Shown: piece after piece, positions 1 to 7,389 of the stretch
Numbering within the stretch: the stretch's first letter is position 1
How the letters are laid out: every line of letters starts with the position of its first letter
NCBI GenBank assembly: GCA_023259065.1
Contig: JAHFQY010000023.1
Location: 1-39,421, forward strand
Direction: 5' to 3'
Source: Nitrosomonadales bacterium
GTDB lineage: Bacteria > Pseudomonadota > Gammaproteobacteria > Burkholderiales > Gallionellaceae
DNA length: 39,421 nt
Made by a program: the position numbers and the translations under genes
The notes under the pieces: generated by a model
What the model was told of the DNA's origin: nothing
The model's input: only the letters and a program-made list of their open reading frames with translations
Database searches by the model: none

Positions 1-387
1 TGTCACCATGGAGCCATTGTAGAGCATCCGGGGTGAGAGAGGGAGCTACAACTCCGAAGTGCGCCAGGCTCACCCGATGAGCATTGTAGAGCATCCGGGG
101 TGAGAGAGGGAGCTACAACAGCCTGCAAGTGTAACTTTGTCACAGATTCATTGTAGAGCATCCGGGGTGAGAGAGGGAGCTACAACGCGCCGCCCGCTGA
201 CCGACCTCGACCGGCAATTGTAGAGCATCCGGGGTGAGAGAGGGAGCTACAACATACCTGCAGGCCAACGCGCGGGCGCATCGATTGTAGAGCATCCGGG
301 GTGAGAGAGGGAGCTACAACTATGCCAGCTTCTCCAGCTAGGAGCTTTACATTGTAGAGCATCCGGGGTGAGAGAGGGAGCTACAAC
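1..387 (-). CRISPR. Type II-C-like CRISPR array (6 repeats, 5 full spacers, continues off the left edge)
   Basis: Six identical 37-bp repeats start at 16, 83, 150, 217, 284 and 351, an exact 67-bp period, with five different 30-bp spacers between them. Bases 1-15 look like a partial sixth spacer, so the array continues to the left. On the minus strand each repeat starts GTTGTAGCTCCC and ends GCTCTACAAT. The first 12 bases and the terminal TACAAT match the known Neisseria meningitidis type II-C repeat, and 30-nt spacers also fit II-C. In that family the repeat end acts as the -10 box of a promoter inside every repeat; TACAAT is kept here, but the TG of the extended -10 is displaced by two bases. 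The array would then be read leftwards, with 387 as its 5' end. No cas gene or convincing tracrRNA lies in the window. The type is inferred from repeat similarity only. Confidence 0.95.
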
Positions 388-426
388 GCTGGAAACATCG
401 CCCCGTAAAGGGGCAATTTCCCAGCG
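388..426. other. Hairpin at the CRISPR array boundary
   Basis: Directly after the last repeat an inner stem GCCCC/GGGGC (400-404 with 410-414, loop GTAAA) sits inside an outer imperfect stem formed by CGCTGG...AAA near 387-395 and TTTCCCAGCG at 417-426. It lies on the upstream side of the array if the array is read on the minus strand. It could be a terminator for readthrough from the arsenic operon, a leader structure, or chance. There is no strong T-tract on either strand. Confidence 0.4.
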
Positions 427-455
427 TTGGCGCTTCGCGCGGTTTAGCAAGAATA

Positions 456-474
456 GGCCTGCGCTTCTCAGGCC
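456..474 (-). terminator. Weak terminator-like hairpin at the end of the arsenic operon
   Basis: GGCCTG (456-461) pairs perfectly with CAGGCC (469-474) around a 7-base loop. Read on the minus strand it overlaps the stop codon of the small thioredoxin and is followed by TATTCTT, a weak T-rich tail. It is the natural end of the arsR-to-thioredoxin transcript before the CRISPR array. Confidence 0.4.
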
Positions 475-701
475 AGCCAGCTGTCTATCTTCTTGCGCTC
501 CGGCACGCCGCCGGCATGCACCACCTTGCCGTCTATCACCACGCCCGGAGTGGACATCACGCCGTAGCTCATGATGGCGGCGAGGTCTTCAACTTTTTCC
601 AGTTGCACTTCCTGGCCTTTTGCCTTGGCCGCTTCCTCGATCAGTTTCAGGGTGGTCTTGCAGTTGGCACAGCCGGTGCCCAGCACTTTGATGTTTTTCA
701 T
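468..701 (-). CDS. Small thioredoxin-like redox-active disulfide protein (TM0996/MTH895 type)
   Basis: This 77-residue protein has the compact thioredoxin fold of archaeal and bacterial 'redox-active disulfide protein 2'. Near the N-terminus KVLGTGCANC supplies a CxxC redox pair (C11, C14), and STPGVVIDGKV carries the cis-proline loop expected of a thioredoxin. There is no signal peptide, so it should act in the cytoplasm. It is the last gene of the arsenic operon, 20 bp after the metallo-beta-lactamase gene. Tiny thioredoxins of this type commonly accompany DUF318/ArsP-type permeases, and one is present two genes upstream. A role as electron donor to ArsC or as partner of the permease is inference; the fold and CxxC are clear. 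Confidence 0.9.
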   Translation of the reverse strand: MKNIKVLGTGCANCKTTLKLIEEAAKAKGQEVQLEKVEDLAAIMSYGVMSTPGVVIDGKVVHAGGVPERKKIDSWLA

Positions 702-721
702 GACTCTTCCTTTTTAAGGGT

Positions 722-1651
722 TTATTCCTGTTCCAGTTCGAGGTAAGTACGATTGGAATTTCCCGGCATCAAGTCTGCCGCGTTGAGCAAGTGCATGTAG
801 GGCGCCTGGTTGAAAGTCTGCACGGCTGTGCTCAAGTCCGTGCCGTCGTCCACGGCCTGTTTCATGTGTTTGCGCAACGCCGCAAGATACGCCCTGGTGT
901 CGGCTTGTGCCGTGGCAAGGCCGGTGACATCGCCGTGCCCCGGCACGATGATGGCGGGGTTGAGTTGCTCGATCACGGCGAAGGTTTCCAGCCAGTGTCT
1001 GGTATTGCTCATGGGAAAAATGCCCAGCATGCGGTTGACATACACCACGTCCCCCGTGAACAGGACATTCTTCTGCGGCAGCCACACGATGGTATCGCCC
1101 GGTGTATGGGCGCCACCGCGATGCTTGAGTTCCAGCACCACGCCACCCAGTTCGAGGCGTGTGTCGTTGTCGCTGAGGTAGCGCGTTGGCAGCGTCAGCA
1201 CGGTTCCGTCTGCACGCTCTTTCAGTGTGGTTTTCAGGCCTGCCAGCTGGTCGCCGCCGCGAGCATCCATGTCGGCTTGCGCATCGAAGTGGGCGATGAT
1301 CTCGGCGCCATGCGCCTTGAAGTAGCCGTTGCCAAACCAGCGGTGATCCTGCCCGCCCGTGTTGATTACCCATTTCACCGGCTGCTGCGTCAGCTTTTTT
1401 ACCGCGCCAGCGATCTGCTGTGCCGTGCGATAGCTGGCGCCGCTGTCGATCAGCACGGCACCGGCTGGCGTCACCACCAGGCCGATGTTGGCATTCATGC
1501 CCTCGTTGTCGTAAGTGCGCGCGCCTTTTTCGCCGATAAAGGCATACACACCTTCGGCCACTTTCTGGAAGCGGATGTCTAGCGCCATGGCCGAGGCGCT
1601 AAAGGTCAGTGCAGCCAATACGAAGGCAATCCGGAACTTGAGCTTCATCAT
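722..1651 (-). CDS. Exported metallo-beta-lactamase-fold hydrolase with altered zinc motif
   Basis: The protein has about 309 residues, a cleavable signal peptide (hydrophobic run ending near ASAMA) and a metallo-beta-lactamase fold. Later ligands are present: H in GGAHTPGD, D in LFTGDVV and H in VPGHGDV. The usual first motif HxHxDH is replaced by NTGGQDHRWFGN, keeping only DH, so one metal site is probably incomplete. This variant is typical of the periplasmic SoxH/quinoprotein-relay-like branch. I chose the ATG at 1651: GGGAG lies 7 bases upstream, whereas the TTG two codons earlier would leave no room for a ribosome site. It lies 18 bp after the permease in the arsenic operon. Its substrate cannot be read from the sequence. 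Confidence 0.85.
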   Translation of the reverse strand: MMKLKFRIAFVLAALTFSASAMALDIRFQKVAEGVYAFIGEKGARTYDNEGMNANIGLVVTPAGAVLIDSGASYRTAQQIAGAVKKLTQQPVKWVINTGGQDHRWFGNGYFKAHGAEIIAHFDAQADMDARGGDQLAGLKTTLKERADGTVLTLPTRYLSDNDTRLELGGVVLELKHRGGAHTPGDTIVWLPQKNVLFTGDVVYVNRMLGIFPMSNTRHWLETFAVIEQLNPAIIVPGHGDVTGLATAQADTRAYLAALRKHMKQAVDDGTDLSTAVQTFNQAPYMHLLNAADLMPGNSNRTYLELEQE

Positions 1652-1669
1652 TTTCAATCTCCCGCTTTC

Positions 1670-2719
1670 TTAAAGCACGGCGTTAAACACATAGCCCACC
1701 AACAAAATACCGGCAGCCACCACGCCAACGAAGGTGGCGATCAAACGCGGCTTCAGCACCTTGCGCAGGATGATCATCTCCGGGAATGACAGTGCGGTGA
1801 CGCTCATCATAAAGGCCAGCACCGTGCCCAGCGCAGCGCCCTTGCCCAGCAGCGCCTGCACCACCGGGATGATACCGGCCGCGTTGGAATACATCGGCAC
1901 GCCGATCAGCACGGCGGCGGGCACCGACCACCACGCACCCTTGCCCATGATGCCGGCCATGAAGTCCTGTGGCACATAGCCGTGTATGCCCGCTCCCACT
2001 GCCACACCCAGCACGATGTACAGCCACACCTTGCCCACGATTTCTTTCAGGTGATGCACACCGGCACGGATGCGCGACGGCCAGTCCAGTTTTTCATCCA
2101 GATTGAGCGCCACCGCGCCGCCCTGGGCCTGCATCGCCTGCACCCAGTCTTCCAGATGGTGCTCCATGCCCAGTTTGCCGATCAACAGGCCGGCAGCTAT
2201 GGCCACCATAAGCCCCAGCACCAGGTACAGCGCGGCGATCTTCCAGCCAAACAGCGCGAACAGCAGCCCCAGCGCAACCTCGTTGACCATGGGCGCCGAA
2301 ATCAGGAAAGAAAAAGTAACGCCCAGCGGCACGCCCGCTTGCAAAAAGCCGATGAACAAGGGCACTGCGGAACAGGAACAGAACGGCGTGACGATGCCTA
2401 ACCCCGCTGCCATCACGTTGCCTATGCCCAGGCGCTTGCCGGACAACAGGGCGCGCGTTTTTTCGGGGGAGACGAAGCTCTGGATCACCCCCATCGCAAA
2501 CACGATCAGCGCCAGCAGCAGGATGACCTTGGGCGTTTCAAACAGGAAGAAAGCCATTGCCGCACCCAAGTGCGAGCCGCTATCAATTCCCGACAGGCGC
2601 ACCAGCACATCGGCAAACATTTGCAGCTGGCTGTACAGCAGGCCCCACAGCACGATGGCCAGCACGGCGCCGGCCAGCCATTTGGCATTTCTCATATTTT
2701 CAGGAACAGTAATATTCAT
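1670..2719 (-). CDS. ArsP/DUF318-family permease
   Basis: This 349-residue integral membrane protein has about eight to ten hydrophobic segments in two blocks separated by a hydrophilic loop (around residues 190-235). The family hallmark TPFCSCSAVPLFIGF (C114, C116) follows the third segment. DUF318 permeases include ArsP, which exports trivalent organoarsenicals. The start ATG at 2719 overlaps the acr3 stop (ATGA), so the two are translationally coupled. An open frame runs further upstream inside acr3 but has no protein character there. Context in an ars operon supports efflux of an arsenic species or another soft metal. ArsP is the best label, but the substrate is inferred. Confidence 0.9.
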   Translation of the reverse strand: MNITVPENMRNAKWLAGAVLAIVLWGLLYSQLQMFADVLVRLSGIDSGSHLGAAMAFFLFETPKVILLLALIVFAMGVIQSFVSPEKTRALLSGKRLGIGNVMAAGLGIVTPFCSCSAVPLFIGFLQAGVPLGVTFSFLISAPMVNEVALGLLFALFGWKIAALYLVLGLMVAIAAGLLIGKLGMEHHLEDWVQAMQAQGGAVALNLDEKLDWPSRIRAGVHHLKEIVGKVWLYIVLGVAVGAGIHGYVPQDFMAGIMGKGAWWSVPAAVLIGVPMYSNAAGIIPVVQALLGKGAALGTVLAFMMSVTALSFPEMIILRKVLKPRLIATFVGVVAAGILLVGYVFNAVL

Positions 2720-3735
2720 TTCGCCTCGTACCAGCCCTGGCTGCGCTTCACCAGATACACCACAGACAGCATCACCGGCACCTCGATCAGCACCCCGACT
2801 ACTGTCGCCAGCGCCGCACCCGACTCGAAGCCGAACAGGCTGATGGCAGCCGCCACCGCCAACTCGAAAAAGTTGGAAGCGCCGATCAGCGCCGAGGGGC
2901 CGGCCACGCAATACGCCACGCCCATGCGCCGGTTGAGCCAGTAGGCGAAAGCCGAGTTGAAGTACACCTGGATGGTGATGGGCACGGCCAGCATGGCGAT
3001 GATCAGCGGATGCTCGACGATGGCCCTGCCCTGGAAGGCAAACAGCAGCACCAGGGTAAGCAGCAGTGCGGAGATGGAAATCGGGCCGAGCTGGTGCAGG
3101 GTGCGCTCCAGTGTGGCCGCACCGCGCGCCAATAGCCACTTGCGCCACAACTGCGCCAGCAGCACCGGCACCACGATGTACAGCACTACCGACACCAGCA
3201 GCGTGTCCCACGGTACCACAATGGCGGACAAGCCCAGCAGCAAGGCCACCAGCGGCGCGAAGGCGAACACCATGATGGTATCGTTGAGCGCGACCTGGCT
3301 CAGGGTGAACAGCGGCTCGCCATTCACCAGCCGGCTCCACACAAACACCATGGCGGTGCAGGGTGCGGCAGCCAGCAACACCAGCCCGGCGATGTAGCTG
3401 TCGAGCTGCTCCGCCGGCAGGTACGGCGCAAACACCTGGCGGATGAACAGCCAGCCCAGCAAAGCCATGGAGAACGGCTTCACCGCCCAGTTGATGAACA
3501 GGGTGACGCCGATGCCGCGCCAGTGCTTGCCCACTTCATGCAGCGAGCCGAAGTCGATGCGCAGCAGCATGGGGATGATCATCACCCAGATCAGCAGGCC
3601 CACCGGGATGTTGACGTGTGCCACCTCCAGGCCGCCCAGCCAGTGAAACGGCGCGGGCAAATATTGCCCCAGCACCACGCCGATGACGATGCACAGAAAA
3701 ACCCATACTGTCAGGTAGCGCTCGAATACACTCAT
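2716..3735 (-). CDS. acr3: Arsenite efflux transporter, ACR3 family
   Basis: A 339-residue protein with ten predicted membrane helices, normal length for bacterial ACR3. The signature AAAPCTAMVFVWSRL (C126 is the conserved cysteine needed for arsenite transport) and the glutamate in GVLIEVPVMLS of helix nine are present. It expels As(III)/Sb(III) across the inner membrane using the proton motive force, completing the pathway begun by ArsC. It starts 4 bp after the arsC stop and ends overlapping the permease start, so it is clearly co-transcribed with both. Confidence 0.96.
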   Translation of the reverse strand: MSVFERYLTVWVFLCIVIGVVLGQYLPAPFHWLGGLEVAHVNIPVGLLIWVMIIPMLLRIDFGSLHEVGKHWRGIGVTLFINWAVKPFSMALLGWLFIRQVFAPYLPAEQLDSYIAGLVLLAAAPCTAMVFVWSRLVNGEPLFTLSQVALNDTIMVFAFAPLVALLLGLSAIVVPWDTLLVSVVLYIVVPVLLAQLWRKWLLARGAATLERTLHQLGPISISALLLTLVLLFAFQGRAIVEHPLIIAMLAVPITIQVYFNSAFAYWLNRRMGVAYCVAGPSALIGASNFFELAVAAAISLFGFESGAALATVVGVLIEVPVMLSVVYLVKRSQGWYEAK

Positions 3736-3739
3736 GTGC

Positions 3740-4240
3740 TTAATCCTTGATGGAGCCGATCTCGGCCAGCTTTTGTTTCAGCGTGATCTTGTCCAGCTTG
3801 GCTATGGGCAGGCTCATGAACAGCTGGATGCGGCGCGCCAGTTGCTCCGCCGCCTTGTTGAACGCGGCACGGCGTGCCTCATCGCCCTCGACATGCGCCG
3901 GGTCGGGGATGCCCCAATGCGCGGTGGCCGGCTTGCCCGGCCAGATCGGGCAGGTCTCGCCGGCGGCGTTGTCGCACACGGTGAAGATGAAATCGAACTC
4001 CGGCGCACCCGGCGCGGCAAACTCGTCCCAGCTCTTGCTGCGCAGACCATCGGTGCTGATGCCATTATTCTGCAGCCACTCCAGCGCCCCCGGATTGACG
4101 CGCCCGGCCGGTTTGCTGCCTGCGCTCCAAGCCTTGAATCTGCCCTTGCCCAGGGTATTGAACAGCACCTCGCCCAGTATGCTGCGCGCGGAATTGCCGG
4201 TACACAGTATCAGCACGTTGTAGGGTTTTTCAGCCTGCAT
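3740..4240 (-). CDS. arsC: Arsenate reductase, LMW-phosphatase type
   Basis: About 166 residues. The N-terminal P-loop CTGNSARS begins at C13, and VCDNAAGETCPIWPG supplies two further cysteines (C89, C97), the three-cysteine relay of low-molecular-weight phosphatase-type arsenate reductases. These reduce arsenate to arsenite and are usually recycled by thioredoxin, a role the small thioredoxin at the operon's end could fill. The ATG at 4240 has GGAG 7 bases upstream; a longer open frame reaching 4336 overlaps arsR and is not needed. It lies 28 bp after arsR and 4 bp before acr3. Confidence 0.95.
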   Translation of the reverse strand: MQAEKPYNVLILCTGNSARSILGEVLFNTLGKGRFKAWSAGSKPAGRVNPGALEWLQNNGISTDGLRSKSWDEFAAPGAPEFDFIFTVCDNAAGETCPIWPGKPATAHWGIPDPAHVEGDEARRAAFNKAAEQLARRIQLFMSLPIAKLDKITLKQKLAEIGSIKD

Positions 4241-4268
4241 TTCATTCTCCAATTCAAACAGTTCGGTT

Positions 4269-4586
4269 TTAACAACTCTTGCGCGGCGCACACTGCGCCG
4301 CATCGCCCGCACAGCAATGCTCGGTGAGATAGGCAATCAGCTTGTCCATCTCGGTATAGCTGGCGGAATAGATCACATAGCGCCCTTCCGCGCGCGACTT
4401 GATCAGCCTGGCGCGCGTCAGCTCCTTGAGGTGGAACGACAGGGTGGCCGGCGGGATGCCCAGCTGCTCGCCCAGCGCGCCCGCAGCCACCCCCTCCCTG
4501 CCCGCCTGCACCAGCAAACGAAAGATGGCCAGGCGCGTTTCCTGCGCCAGCGCCGACAATGCTTCTACCGCAGACTTTATTTTCAT
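4269..4586 (-). CDS. arsR: ArsR-family arsenic-responsive repressor
   Basis: This 105-residue winged-helix protein has the ArsR/SmtB helix-turn-helix around LGIPPATLSFHLKELTRARL (residues 42-61). It lacks the classical ELCVCD metal site. Instead it has a C-terminal cysteine cluster, C91-C92, C99 and C105. This closely resembles the three-cysteine As(III) site described for Acidithiobacillus ferrooxidans ArsR (adjacent cysteines plus a third six or seven residues on). Arsenite binding there should release the protein from the operator. It is first in the operon, with a palindromic operator 7 bp upstream, which implies autoregulation. Confidence 0.95.
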   Translation of the reverse strand: MKIKSAVEALSALAQETRLAIFRLLVQAGREGVAAGALGEQLGIPPATLSFHLKELTRARLIKSRAEGRYVIYSASYTEMDKLIAYLTEHCCAGDAAQCAPRKSC

Positions 4587-4593
4587 GTTTCCA

Positions 4594-4611
4594 ATAATAT
4601 AGAAATATTAT
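4594..4611. promoter_or_regulatory. Likely ArsR operator
   Basis: A perfect inverted repeat ATAATAT-AGAA-ATATTAT sits 7 bp upstream of the arsR start. It is the only strongly AT-rich stretch in this GC-rich gap. ArsR-family operators are typically AT-rich inverted repeats of this spacing, and this one would overlap the minus-strand -10 region. Binding here could also affect the divergent nhaD promoter. Confidence 0.6.
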
Positions 4612-4708
4612 CCGCAGCACAAGCCTTGCTGCCACAGCTGCGCCGGCCATGCGGAAAACGCATTCGTGCTAGCATTGCACCTGTTCCGTTCACCGCGAAT
4701 TCAAAGTC

Positions 4709-6001
4709 ATGACGATACAACCCACCTCCTGGCTCGGCCTGGCCGTGCTGCTGATTTTCAGCATCAGCATGCTGCTCATCATCTTTGAAGCAAAGCTGCA
4801 CCTGGACAAGTTCAAGCCGGCCATGCTGATGCTGTCATCCTTCCTGCTGATCGGCATTTACTATTATTTTTCCGGCGATGACCCGCAGCGCTTTGAGCAT
4901 TTCATCGAGATGCAGAAGGAAAACAAGGTCGAGCTGTTTTCACTGATCGCTTTTATGGCCTTCATGTGGATGATTGTGGAAATCCTCAGCGAGCGCGGCG
5001 TGTTCAGCTCGCTCAACAGCTACCTGATCAGCCGCGGCCTGAAGTCCGGCGGCATGTTCTGGGCCACCGGCCTGCTGGCCGCGCTGCTCAGCCCGTTTAT
5101 CAACAATATCACCAGCGCGATGATCTTCGGCAAGTCGATCAAGGAGATTTCGCGCAACCATGATTACACGCACATCGCCCTGTGCAACCTGATCATCGCC
5201 TCCAATTCCGGCGTGTGGTTTCTGGGCACCGCCACCAGCCTGATGGTGGTGCTGGCCGGCAAGATCAGCATCGTCGGCCTGCTCACCCTGCTGCCTGCCG
5301 GCATTATCGGCTGGGCTGCCGGCGCGGCAGTGCTGCACCTGTTCTACCTCAACAGGCTGCAGGGCGAGCTGATCGACAGCACGCCCGATGACGTCAAGAT
5401 CAAGTATGGCGGTGTCGGCATGATCTTCTTCAGCATTGCCGCCATTACCCTGGCGGTGGTGATGAACATCCTGCTGCATGTGGACATCGAGTACGCCGTT
5501 GGCATGGGCCTCGCCGTGATCGGCCTGTATGCATGGCATCTCAAGCGCGACGGCCACAATGTCATGCTGATGGCGCAAATGCAGAAGGTGGAATGGAACA
5601 CCCTGCTGTTCTTTATCGGCATCATCAGCGGCGTGGCGGCGCTCAACCATGTGGGCTGGCTGACCTACATTTCGCGCCTGTTTGAAGTGCTCTCCCCCAC
5701 CACGGTCAATATCGCGCTGGGCGTGATCTCCGGCGTGCTCGACAATGTGCCGGTGGAAGCTGCGGCGCTGATGTCCGACCCGCAACTCACCTCATCGCAG
5801 TGGGCGCTGAATGCATTAATGGTGGGAATAGGCGGCAGCCTTACCGTGATCGGCTCGGCCGCGGGCGTGATGGTGATGTCCATAGACAAGAGCTACAGCT
5901 TTGGCACGCACCTGAAATTCCTGCCCGCCATACTCACCAACTTCTTCGTGTCGCTGGGGGTGTGGTATGTGCAGTTTGAAATGCTGGGATGGCATGCATG
6001 A
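4709..6001 (+). CDS. nhaD: NhaD-type sodium/proton antiporter
   Basis: A 430-residue integral membrane protein of the NhaD branch of the ion-transporter superfamily. About a dozen hydrophobic helices are visible, with family motifs LLSPFINNITSAMIFGKSI, LIIASNSGVWFLGTATSLM and, in the second half, SGVLDNVPVEAAALM and GIGGSLTVIGSAAGVMVM. It exchanges Na+ or Li+ for protons at the inner membrane for pH and salt homeostasis. It is divergent from arsR, from which it is separated by 122 bp. No strong ribosome site precedes the ATG at 4709. Its stop overlaps the start of a 24-residue candidate gene. Confidence 0.93.
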   Translation: MTIQPTSWLGLAVLLIFSISMLLIIFEAKLHLDKFKPAMLMLSSFLLIGIYYYFSGDDPQRFEHFIEMQKENKVELFSLIAFMAFMWMIVEILSERGVFSSLNSYLISRGLKSGGMFWATGLLAALLSPFINNITSAMIFGKSIKEISRNHDYTHIALCNLIIASNSGVWFLGTATSLMVVLAGKISIVGLLTLLPAGIIGWAAGAAVLHLFYLNRLQGELIDSTPDDVKIKYGGVGMIFFSIAAITLAVVMNILLHVDIEYAVGMGLAVIGLYAWHLKRDGHNVMLMAQMQKVEWNTLLFFIGIISGVAALNHVGWLTYISRLFEVLSPTTVNIALGVISGVLDNVPVEAAALMSDPQLTSSQWALNALMVGIGGSLTVIGSAAGVMVMSIDKSYSFGTHLKFLPAILTNFFVSLGVWYVQFEMLGWHA

Positions 6002-6072
6002 TGATCGAGCTGATCATTCTTGCAGTGGTCATTATCGTCGTCGTGCTCGCACTGCGCCCGCCCAGAGCATAA
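5998..6072 (+). CDS. Candidate 24-residue single-span membrane microprotein
   Basis: An ATG at 5998 overlaps the nhaD stop (ATGA) and opens a 24-codon frame ending TAA at 6072. The product starts MMIELIILAVVIIVVVLAL and ends RPPRA: one uninterrupted hydrophobic helix with a short basic tail, typical of tiny regulatory membrane proteins. The overlap would give translational coupling to nhaD. It could be an accessory subunit or stability factor of the antiporter, but no known family is recognised. At this length a chance frame cannot be excluded. Confidence 0.45.
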   Translation: MMIELIILAVVIIVVVLALRPPRA

Positions 6073-6126
6073 ACACGGCAGCCTCCCGCCTGTGCATCAG
6101 CCACAGCGGCAAACAAAGGCGGCGAT

Positions 6127-7095
6127 TTATTGGGGGGGCGGCTGGGTTGCAGGCGGTGGGCTGACAGCCGGTTGAGCGGCGACTGGCTGAGGAGTAGTGA
6201 CCGGCCTGAGCTGTTCCTCGACAAACGCCTGCGATTGCGGGCTCAGGTTATGCGTTTCCAGCGCCCGCTTGAACGCGGTGCGCGCTTCGTCCATCTGCTG
6301 GCCGGCTTTCAGCGACACCCCCAAACCCATCAGCCACTCTCCCGAGTTGGGCTGCAAGGCCAGCGCCTTCCTGTAGTAAACCACCGCCGATGCATGACGA
6401 TTCTGGCGCTGCAACAGCGATGCAATAAGCGCGGGGTACTCCGCCTGCTTGCCCGCGTATGGCAGCGTCTTCATCAGGGTATCCAGCGCCTGCGGAACTT
6501 CATCCTTCTCGACTTGCAGGCGCGCCAGTTGCATGGCGTAGCTGGTTTGTTTCGGGTTGTACTTCAGGCCTATCTGCAGCGCACGCTCGGCATCCCCTGT
6601 GCGTTTTGTTTTCAGCAGCAAATCCACCATGGACTGGCGCGCGGCGCCATTCGTCGGGTTCAGCAACAGGGCGGATCTGTATTTTTCTAGCGCCTCGTTG
6701 CTTTTCCCCTGTTGTTCCAGCTGCTGCGCCCTGCTGAATGCGTTCTGTGACTGTTGTTGTGTGCTGAGTTTTTCAGTCGAGCCCGCATCAACCTCGGACG
6801 GCGCTGCAACCTGAGATTTGCTTTCTTCTACCAGCGCTGCGGGTGGTGGCTCTGCCATTTTGTGAGCAGCGGCATCAGGCTTTACAACTACCGGCCTGCC
6901 TTCCCCTTGAACCTCTCCATCAGCAGGCTGCTTGCCCAGCCCGAACCAGAATGCCGCAACCAGGCCAAGAAAGATGGCCGCCAACAGAAGCACAGCCACG
7001 CTGCGCAGGCCGCGATTTTGCACCAAACGAACCTTGGCCTTGCCCGAGATGGTGGACGTGACAACCGCCTCACCAATCTCCGTATATCTGTTCAT
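6127..7095 (-). CDS. Membrane-anchored TPR protein
   Basis: About 322 residues: a short cytoplasmic start, one transmembrane helix (SVAVLLLAAIFLGLVAAFWF, about residues 30-50), an alanine-, glutamate- and glutamine-rich linker, then roughly five tetratricopeptide repeats (SQNAFSRAQQLEQQGKSNEA onwards), and a tail rich in proline and glutamine. The topology puts the TPR domain in the periplasm. TPR domains hold protein partners, and the layout resembles single-span scaffold proteins of pilus or secretion systems, but no such genes are nearby. I chose the ATG at 7095, which has GGAG 8 bases upstream, over a TTG at 7128. It converges with nhaD. Confidence 0.8.
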   Translation of the reverse strand: MNRYTEIGEAVVTSTISGKAKVRLVQNRGLRSVAVLLLAAIFLGLVAAFWFGLGKQPADGEVQGEGRPVVVKPDAAAHKMAEPPPAALVEESKSQVAAPSEVDAGSTEKLSTQQQSQNAFSRAQQLEQQGKSNEALEKYRSALLLNPTNGAARQSMVDLLLKTKRTGDAERALQIGLKYNPKQTSYAMQLARLQVEKDEVPQALDTLMKTLPYAGKQAEYPALIASLLQRQNRHASAVVYYRKALALQPNSGEWLMGLGVSLKAGQQMDEARTAFKRALETHNLSPQSQAFVEEQLRPVTTPQPVAAQPAVSPPPATQPPPQ

Positions 7096-7389
7096 ACTTT
7101 GCACTCCAGGTATCTGACAATGACTCAATAACTGCGACGCAAAATTGCCATCCGTTTTTGTTCAACCTATAGCCACGACTACTTGCAAGGGATTCGCTGC
7201 TGTAAAACATGACACATGTTTCATTTTAAACAGAATTCTTCCCGCCTGTCAGCATTTTAAATCCCCACTCCCGGGAAATGACCACATAGGCAGCTACCAT
7301 GTTGCCTGCCCGCATCATGCATAGGCAGCATGACAGTCTGCAATCGCAGCGCATAGAATTACGAACCCGGATTATCTCTTGCTTACCCC
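7096..7389. other. Intergenic region between divergent genes, no gene seen
   Basis: This gap separates the minus-strand TPR gene from the plus-strand phosphatase gene and must contain both promoters. A short palindrome ACATGT (around 7211-7216) is visible. I see no convincing open frame, RNA gene or terminator. Confidence 0.5.

Noticed and set aside
180-450. Minus-strand open frames across the CRISPR repeats
   Set aside because: They are translations of the repeat-spacer units, with repeated VVAPSLTPDALQ peptides, not proteins.
388-480. tracrRNA gene next to the array
   Set aside because: Only a seven- to eight-base partial match to the anti-repeat (GCTA-AAC) was found, and the expected 5' part would overlap the thioredoxin gene. 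Kept only as a low-interest note.
1670-3340. 556-codon frame joining the permease with upstream sequence
   Set aside because: The first 200 codons overlap acr3 out of frame. The ATG at 2719 fits family length and the ATGA overlap.
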